Shown here piece by piece: positions 13,904 through 18,802 of a stretch of DNA of 18,802 nt. Both the position numbers and the translations under genes were made by a program. The number at the start of each line of letters is the position of its first letter. The first letter of the stretch is position 1. The notes under the pieces are model-generated. The model was not told the DNA's origin, ran no database searches, and saw nothing but the letters and a program-made list of their open reading frames with translations. The DNA lies in contig DGVM01000008.1 of the NCBI GenBank assembly GCA_002395925.1, forward strand, positions 1 to 18,802. Reading direction: 5' to 3'. This DNA is from Bacteroidales bacterium UBA4284 (GTDB lineage: Bacteria > Bacteroidota > Bacteroidia > Bacteroidales > UBA932).

Positions 13904-16900
13904 ATGGCTCAAGAATTATTACGCACCCGGGTTGCCGAAATACCTATGATATACGCATACGAACACGTAGGCGTACCGGCACATTCTGGGTGGCTTAAGG
14001 TGGGCTATACCACTCGCGATGTTGAGACTCGCGTGAAGGAACAGAACCTGACTGGTAATATCCCTTACCACATTGTTCTTAAGCGCCCTGCCATGCGTAA
14101 AGATGGCACCTCTTTTGACGACCACCTCATTCATAAGATCCTGCGCAAGAATCATATCCGGAACCCGGAAGGCGAATGGTTCGTGACTGATGTTAAGAAC
14201 GTCGAGAAAGCCATCATAGCCGCCGTTGAAGGTAAGGAAACGATGGTTGACCGCATCTATGATTTCCCGATGCGTCCGGAGCAAGAGAGGGCTGTAGCAA
14301 AAACCTCGTCATACTTCGATTCCTTCAAAAAAGACCCTTCCAACCGTGGCCTCATCCCGCACTTCTTGTGGAATGCAAAGATGCGCTTCGGCAAGACCTT
14401 TACCACATATCAACTTGCTCTCAAGATGGGGTGGAAAAAAGTGTTGGTCTTGACTTTCAAGCCAGCCGTCAAAACTGCCTGGGAAGAAGATCTCCTCACC
14501 CATAAAGACTTCGAGGGCTGGCAGTTCTGCCAGAAGCAGGAAGACCGGGAATTCAACTACGTCAACGAGCGCAAGCCTTTTGTCTGTTTCGCCTCTTTCC
14601 AGGACGTTCTTGGAAAAAATGCTGTCGGCGGTATTAAGGCTACAAATGAATGGATACAGACGGTCGAATGGGACTGCATCGTCCTGGATGAATATCACTA
14701 TGGCGCCTGGGGCAAGAACGCCAAGAACTTCTATGATAAGAAAGACCCTGCTCTGAAGCGGGCCGAGGAAGTTGGAGAGATTATCACCGAGGATGCCGAC
14801 AATGTTCGTGAATTAGAGGCCCGTGAGATGTACGACGAAGGGTTGATGCCCCTTCGTACTAAAGCATACCTTTATCTTTCCGGGACGCCATTCCGGGCTA
14901 TTTCCACAGGGGAATTCATTGAAGAACAGATTTATAACTGGACCTATTCTGACGAACAGTCTGCTAAAGAGAAATGGAAAGGTCCAAGGAATCCATATGC
15001 CCAATTACCCAAGATGGTGATGCTGACCTACCAGATGCCGGACAGCATTAGCGAGATAGCATCACAGGGCGAGTTTGACGAGTTTGATTTGAATGAATTC
15101 TTCCGAGCCGAAGGTGAGTATTTCCTGCATGAGGAGTATGTCCAGAAATGGCTTGACCTTATCCGTGGCGCATATATGGAGAACATCGTCACGGAACTGA
15201 AACTGGGCACGGAGAAACCGCCGATGCCATTCTCCGACAGCCGCCTGTTGAGCTACCTGCAGCACACCTACTGGTTCCTCCCCAGCGTCGCAGCATGTCG
15301 GGCGATGGCTAAACTCTTGAAGAAGCGTTCCAATAGATTCTATGCCGATTATGAAGTCATAGTAGCAGCCGGCAACGAGGCAGGTATGGGGGCGAAGGCT
15401 GTAGATCCTGTCTATGATGCGATGGGTGAACCGCAGCAAACAAAGACAATCACCCTATCCTGCGGCAAGCTGTCCACTGGCGTCACCGTAAAGCCCTGGA
15501 CCGGTATTCTAATGTTGCGTAACACGACTTCTCCAGAAACCTATTTCCAGGCCGCCTTCCGTGTTCAGTCCCCTTGGACCACAAAGGATGAAGAGGGTGA
15601 GGAAGTAATCCTCAAGCCGCTCTGCTACGTCTTTGATTTCGCCCCCAATCGTGCGTTGCGCCAGGTCGAAGAATACAGTTGCCAACTCAATGTTAAAGAG
15701 ACCAACCCGGAAAAGAAGGTAGAGGAATTTATCAAGTTCCTTCCTATCCTTGCGTACGATGGCTCTTCTATGAAGGAAATCGATGCGGCTGGTGTGCTTG
15801 ATATGGCTATGAGTGGCACCACCGCCACTTTGCTGGCTCGCAGGTGGGAAAGTGCTGTCCTGGTCAATGTGGACAATGCCACCCTCCAACGCCTGATGAA
15901 CAATCCGGAGGCTATGAGGGCCCTTATGAGCATCGAAGGGTTCCGCAACCTGAACTCCGACATCGAAACAATCATCAACAAGTCCGATCACGTCAAAAAG
16001 ACCAAGAAGGAGAAGGGCGACGATATTACTCCCAAAGAAAAGAAACAGCTTACGGAAGAGGAGAAGGAGTACAAAAGCAAGCGTAAGGAAATACAAGAGA
16101 AACTCATCAAGTTTGCCACTCGTATTCCTGTATTCATGTATCTCACGGACTACCGCGAATACTGCCTCAAGGATGTTATCGAACAATTGGAGCCTGAACT
16201 CTTCCGCAAGGTCACCGGTCTTACCCTCAAGGATTTCAGCCTGCTGGTCAGCCTGGGTGTTTTCAATAGCGAGTTGATGAACGATGCTGTCTACAAGTTC
16301 AAGCGCTACGAAGACTCCTCCCTGGAGTACACCGGAATCAACAAGCAAACGGGGACAATTATGGGCCTTTGGGATACTGCTATTGATACGAGCATTTATC
16401 AAGAAGCAGAGCCACACGCTGTACTTGATAAAGACGGAGAAGATGCAGCCGACATTGAAGAGGAAACTTTTGGAGAGGAGCAGGAAGCGCAACCCGCTGA
16501 GCCCTGGGCTCGAATCAAAGTGGGCGACGCCCTTCTTCATAAGAGTTTTGGTCCCGGTAAGATCATGGCATTCGATGGGTATTATCTCGATGTCAAATTC
16601 TCTGACCGCCAATCAAAGTTTATATATCCCGGTGCTTTTGAGAAGGGTTATCTGCAAGTCGTGGAACAAAAAGAAGAGCAACACAGAGAAATCACAGCAT
16701 CAGGTGCGCGAAAAGACGAGCCAACGAGTATAACAGCAGGGGATCATTCTTCACCAAGCATACCGGTAAGCGATAGCACTTCGGTTGCAGAAGGTATTGA
16801 AGAAGATCAACAGATTGCCGAAGACCTTCTTAAAGAGTACAAGACTCTGAGCCAGTTCAAGAAACATAGCGCGGAGACAATTCTTAAGTATGGACAAGAA

Positions 16901-17767
16901 AGGTATAAACGAATCTATAAGGTGATGCAAACCATTCGGCGAGCATCTTTGGATTCAGAACAAATAATAGACGCCTCCGACATTTATTCAGAAAAAGAGC
17001 TGTCTGACATGGCTATCGTCCTGAATATGTTGGTTAAGGCTTCCGACCCTCGTATAAAGAACCTCGCTAACGAACTGAAAGGTAGATATCGTTCAATGGC
17101 CGGGATTATCGCTGCTTGTTTCCCACATCAGATGGCAGATGGCCGTCCCGCGAAGAAAAGCAAGAATCCTGAAACTGGTGAAGTGGAATGGCATGGCTAC
17201 AAACGCATTACCTTTGATACCGTAAAAAATCTATATATTGAATGCATCGACGGGTACTACGCAATGAAAACAGACGGACTCGTCATTCAGATGCATCAAG
17301 AAGGAGAACCTGTAAATAACAGTAATAGAGTGCTGACAATGAAACCAGAGCGAATGTCCACAATTGAGGATTGCCTCGGGCGAATCCAACAGGCCCATGA
17401 TGACCTTGAAATGGTCCGTGACGAAGAACAAGAGGCCTATGACAACCTTCCCGAGGGAATACAGATGGGTGAACGGGGCGATATGATGCAGGAAGGTATA
17501 GATGCCTTGGATGAGGCCGTCTCTTACCTTGACGACGTCATTTCATCTCTTGAGGAGGTAACCACTCCTATCGATGAGGAACTGATTATGGAAAAGACTC
17601 CATGGGATGACCTGCAGCCAGGAGAAACAATTAAACACAAGTCTTTTGGTCTAGGAACCATTTCTTCAATCGAGGGGGGATATATCACTATTATCTTCGG
17701 CCAGAAAGTAGCTAAATTCCGTTTCCCTGATGCCTTTGAAGGCGGATTTCTAACCACTAACGAGTAG
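13904..17767 (+). CDS. GIY-YIG (T5orf172) nuclease-helicase fusion, putative restriction enzyme
   Basis: A 1287-residue multidomain protein, probably the DNA-cleaving motor of the defence system. Residues about 15-95 form a GIY-YIG/T5orf172 nuclease domain (IYAYE, LKVGYT, Arg43, EWF at 91-93). The superfamily 2 helicase follows, with Walker A MRFGKT (Lys164), DEYH at 262-265, SGTPF at 326-330, LSTGVTV at 523-529 and the motif VI-like QAAFRVQSP at 549-557. A Tudor-like module resembling the UvrD/PcrA C-terminal domain is at 868-920, and a related copy ends the protein at 1233-1287. Between them lie an acidic low-complexity linker, an unassigned segment (about 940-1145) and a helical domain (about 1150-1219). 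It follows the methyltransferase by 3 bases. The MRFGKT helicase form is typical of restriction-type helicases paired with Eco57I-like methyltransferases. Cleavage activity is inferred. Confidence 0.85.
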   Translation: MAQELLRTRVAEIPMIYAYEHVGVPAHSGWLKVGYTTRDVETRVKEQNLTGNIPYHIVLKRPAMRKDGTSFDDHLIHKILRKNHIRNPEGEWFVTDVKNVEKAIIAAVEGKETMVDRIYDFPMRPEQERAVAKTSSYFDSFKKDPSNRGLIPHFLWNAKMRFGKTFTTYQLALKMGWKKVLVLTFKPAVKTAWEEDLLTHKDFEGWQFCQKQEDREFNYVNERKPFVCFASFQDVLGKNAVGGIKATNEWIQTVEWDCIVLDEYHYGAWGKNAKNFYDKKDPALKRAEEVGEIITEDADNVRELEAREMYDEGLMPLRTKAYLYLSGTPFRAISTGEFIEEQIYNWTYSDEQSAKEKWKGPRNPYAQLPKMVMLTYQMPDSISEIASQGEFDEFDLNEFFRAEGEYFLHEEYVQKWLDLIRGAYMENIVTELKLGTEKPPMPFSDSRLLSYLQHTYWFLPSVAACRAMAKLLKKRSNRFYADYEVIVAAGNEAGMGAKAVDPVYDAMGEPQQTKTITLSCGKLSTGVTVKPWTGILMLRNTTSPETYFQAAFRVQSPWTTKDEEGEEVILKPLCYVFDFAPNRALRQVEEYSCQLNVKETNPEKKVEEFIKFLPILAYDGSSMKEIDAAGVLDMAMSGTTATLLARRWESAVLVNVDNATLQRLMNNPEAMRALMSIEGFRNLNSDIETIINKSDHVKKTKKEKGDDITPKEKKQLTEEEKEYKSKRKEIQEKLIKFATRIPVFMYLTDYREYCLKDVIEQLEPELFRKVTGLTLKDFSLLVSLGVFNSELMNDAVYKFKRYEDSSLEYTGINKQTGTIMGLWDTAIDTSIYQEAEPHAVLDKDGEDAADIEEETFGEEQEAQPAEPWARIKVGDALLHKSFGPGKIMAFDGYYLDVKFSDRQSKFIYPGAFEKGYLQVVEQKEEQHREITASGARKDEPTSITAGDHSSPSIPVSDSTSVAEGIEEDQQIAEDLLKEYKTLSQFKKHSAETILKYGQERYKRIYKVMQTIRRASLDSEQIIDASDIYSEKELSDMAIVLNMLVKASDPRIKNLANELKGRYRSMAGIIAACFPHQMADGRPAKKSKNPETGEVEWHGYKRITFDTVKNLYIECIDGYYAMKTDGLVIQMHQEGEPVNNSNRVLTMKPERMSTIEDCLGRIQQAHDDLEMVRDEEQEAYDNLPEGIQMGERGDMMQEGIDALDEAVSYLDDVISSLEEVTTPIDEELIMEKTPWDDLQPGETIKHKSFGLGTISSIEGGYITIIFGQKVAKFRFPDAFEGGFLTTNE

Positions 17768-17772
17768 GAGCC

Positions 17773-18003
17773 ATGAACAACGCAAGACGTAAAACCATAG
17801 CAAGTAGTTTGGGGGAACTCGAGACTGTTCTTCCCATCCTGAAACAGGCCCTCGAAGCAGAGAAGACAGCCTACGAACAGATTCCCGACGATGAAGATAA
17901 TGAGGAAAGGAAAGATGCGGTAGATGAACTGATTGATAATCTCGACAGCTCCATCTCCAGTCTGGAAGATGCAATCAATACCCTCGAGAGTGCTGATTTT
18001 TAG
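17773..18003 (+). CDS. Small acidic helical protein related to the helicase C-terminal domain
   Basis: A 76-residue, strongly acidic protein predicted to be a helical hairpin. It aligns without gaps to residues 1150 onward of the preceding protein: both share R..TI...LG, then AY...P, ER.D, ID.LD and LE, about one third identical by eye over 69 positions. It begins 5 bases after the helicase stop and ends with a long hydrophobic-acidic helix (IDNLDSSISSLEDAINTLES). It may compete with or replace the corresponding helicase domain, join the complex, or act as a regulator. No enzymatic motif is visible. The length and context make a real gene likely, but expression is unproven. Confidence 0.7.
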   Translation: MNNARRKTIASSLGELETVLPILKQALEAEKTAYEQIPDDEDNEERKDAVDELIDNLDSSISSLEDAINTLESADF

Positions 18004-18023
18004 ACCTCATTACAGGACCATTA

Positions 18024-18040
18024 CTTATTCGGATAATAAG
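18024..18040. promoter_or_regulatory. Operator-like inverted repeat at the start of the last gene
   Basis: CTTATT-cggat-AATAAG is a perfect 6-bp inverted repeat with a 5-base spacer ending one base before the ATG at 18042. The 8-mers TTATTCGG and ACTTATTC within it also occur in the structured RNA region (11495-11502 and 11578-11585). It may be an operator or a hairpin that affects translation; the shared words could be chance in AT-rich DNA. Confidence 0.4.
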
Positions 18041-18041
18041 G

Positions 18042-18503
18042 ATGAATACCAGTAAGATAAAACTTGACATCATACTCAATCTATTTCCATATTTTAGAGA
18101 TATTGACACTTTATTGCCAATTCTTAAAGGAATGGAGATTAATACTCATGGCATCAGGGCATTATTGACCACAGGAAACTATGACGCTTTTGTAAGGGCA
18201 ATTGATCCTGATAGTGGTATCGAGTATCTCGATTATCGTCTCTTTGGAGGAATACGATACACCTTAAAGGACGTTGGCGGGAGCTGGCAGATATTCATCA
18301 ATGATAAACCATACAAAGAGTATTTCACCGAACTCCGTGAAAGGGATAACAAACCTTTGCAAAAGGAGGGTAAATACCTTGATGATGTATCGGAGAATAT
18401 AATATTCCGGCAAGCAATTCGGAGTCTTAAGGAAACTGATAGCGATGCATATGAAAAAATAGTATCGCTAATTCAAGAGAAGGGAGAGATTTTTATCAAA
18501 TAA
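18042..18503 (+). CDS. Hypothetical protein at the end of the defence operon
   Basis: A 153-residue protein I do not recognise. The first 45 residues are hydrophobic and helical in character without a clear signal peptide (IILNLFPYFRDIDTLLPILK). A central part has beta-like segments (DYRLFGGIRYTLKDVGGSWQIF), and the C-terminal third is helical and charged. No catalytic motif, zinc site or membrane segment is evident. It is much lower in GC than the rest of the window (17 of 60 bases G or C at 18061-18120), consistent with separate acquisition. It is separated from the small helical protein by 38 bases carrying an inverted repeat. An accessory defence, immunity or regulatory role is possible but only by position. 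Confidence 0.6.
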   Translation: MNTSKIKLDIILNLFPYFRDIDTLLPILKGMEINTHGIRALLTTGNYDAFVRAIDPDSGIEYLDYRLFGGIRYTLKDVGGSWQIFINDKPYKEYFTELRERDNKPLQKEGKYLDDVSENIIFRQAIRSLKETDSDAYEKIVSLIQEKGEIFIK

Positions 18504-18802
18504 AAAGGTACTTGCCCTTCCGGGACGGACAAGCCGCCCGGAAAGGCAACCTTCAAATCCACCCTTCGCTGCAAGACTGTGTCAGAACAAGTCTGCCACA
18601 GACTCACGGACGACCTCCCCGCAATGAAGGGAAAAGCGGTCGCAGTCAGCAGTCGGTTGCTCCGCTCGCTGTCGCTTGCTCCACAACCGCCAGCTCACTG
18701 CGCTGGTCTATCCCCCACCGCCCCCAGGGGCCATAATCGCCCGGGAGCCGCAGTGCTGGCGCGACCGTCAGTGCCCTGAATCCGCGTACATTAACATAAT
18801 CC
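18504..18802. other. Gene-poor GC-rich tail with inverted repeats
   Basis: No convincing gene in about 300 bases. Apart from the large hairpin at its left edge it holds AGTCTG/CAGACT (18590-18595 with 18599-18604) and smaller pairs such as CGGTTG/CAACCG and CCAGC/GCTGG around 18651-18706. GC is 40 of 60 bases at 18661-18720, abruptly above the preceding gene. Such a region could be a transfer origin or the edge of a mobilization module lying beyond the window; this is a guess from texture and context. Confidence 0.4.
18512..18549. repeat. Long interrupted hairpin after the last gene
   Basis: TTGCC (18512-18516) and TTCCGGG (18518-18524) pair with CCCGGAA (18537-18543) and GGCAA (18545-18549), one mismatch between them. 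The stem continues after a bulge as CGG/CCG around a 5-base loop. About 15 bp in all, without a T tract, so it is not a standard intrinsic terminator. Confidence 0.75.

Noticed and set aside
15509..16612. A 367-codon open frame on the - strand
   Set aside because: It lies wholly opposite the conserved helicase core and C-terminal part, so its openness follows from the codon use of the + strand gene; it shows no domain.
18512..18779. Two short open frames in the right-hand tail
   Set aside because: They cross the hairpin and inverted repeats, are rich in Arg, Ser and Pro as expected from random GC-rich DNA, and show no motif.

Overview
The window joins a chromosomal housekeeping block (about 1-4935) to the left part of an integrated mobile element (about 4936 to beyond 18802). 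Several signs point to Bacteroidota, probably a high-GC Bacteroidales from a gut or similar community. The nucleoside kinase is of the Bacteroides type, Shine-Dalgarno sequences are almost absent, and several TAnnTTTG promoter elements, the form used by the Bacteroidota primary sigma factor, sit upstream of element genes. Hand-counted 60-base blocks give about 60% GC in the chromosomal part (3841-3900), falling to 28% near the right end (18061-18120). I cannot name the species.

Region 1 (1-4935) is a tightly packed + strand operon: a uridine-kinase-like nucleoside kinase whose 5' end is cut by the window, nicotinate phosphoribosyltransferase (pncB), an NAD-dependent epimerase/reductase, and the tRNA-modification GTPase mnmE. 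It ends at a strong intrinsic terminator (4993-5021).

Region 2 (4936-11392) is an integration and replication module. It begins with a repeat-rich stretch carrying a likely promoter. Next come a protein made of five tandem excisionase-like helix-turn-helix domains and, 3 bases later, a complete tyrosine recombinase. A coiled-coil protein of unknown function follows, then a 180-base intergenic region with iterated TTACA motifs and a terminator. The module ends with a helix-turn-helix protein, a RepA-like hexameric ATPase and a zinc-finger/Toprim-like primase, closed by a very strong terminator. The element lies directly after the 3' end of mnmE, which may be its attachment site; the other end is outside the window.

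Region 3 (11393-18503) is the cargo: a likely restriction-modification or phage-defence system. It starts with a promoter and about 190 nt of highly structured RNA, with stems that exclude one another, ending in a terminator. The gene cassette follows: a small SAM-binding methyltransferase-like protein lacking the catalytic NPPY motif; a full Eco57I-type adenine methyltransferase with NPPY and a zinc-binding insertion; and a 1287-residue protein fusing a GIY-YIG/T5orf172 nuclease, a superfamily 2 helicase, two related Tudor-like modules and a C-terminal helical domain. After these come a 76-residue protein visibly homologous to that helical domain, and a 153-residue protein I cannot identify. 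I infer that the methyltransferases mark host DNA and the nuclease-helicase cuts unmarked DNA, with the small proteins as regulators or accessory subunits.

Region 4 (18504-18802) has no convincing gene. It holds a long interrupted hairpin and GC-rich sequence with several inverted repeats, possibly part of a transfer origin or the edge of the next module.
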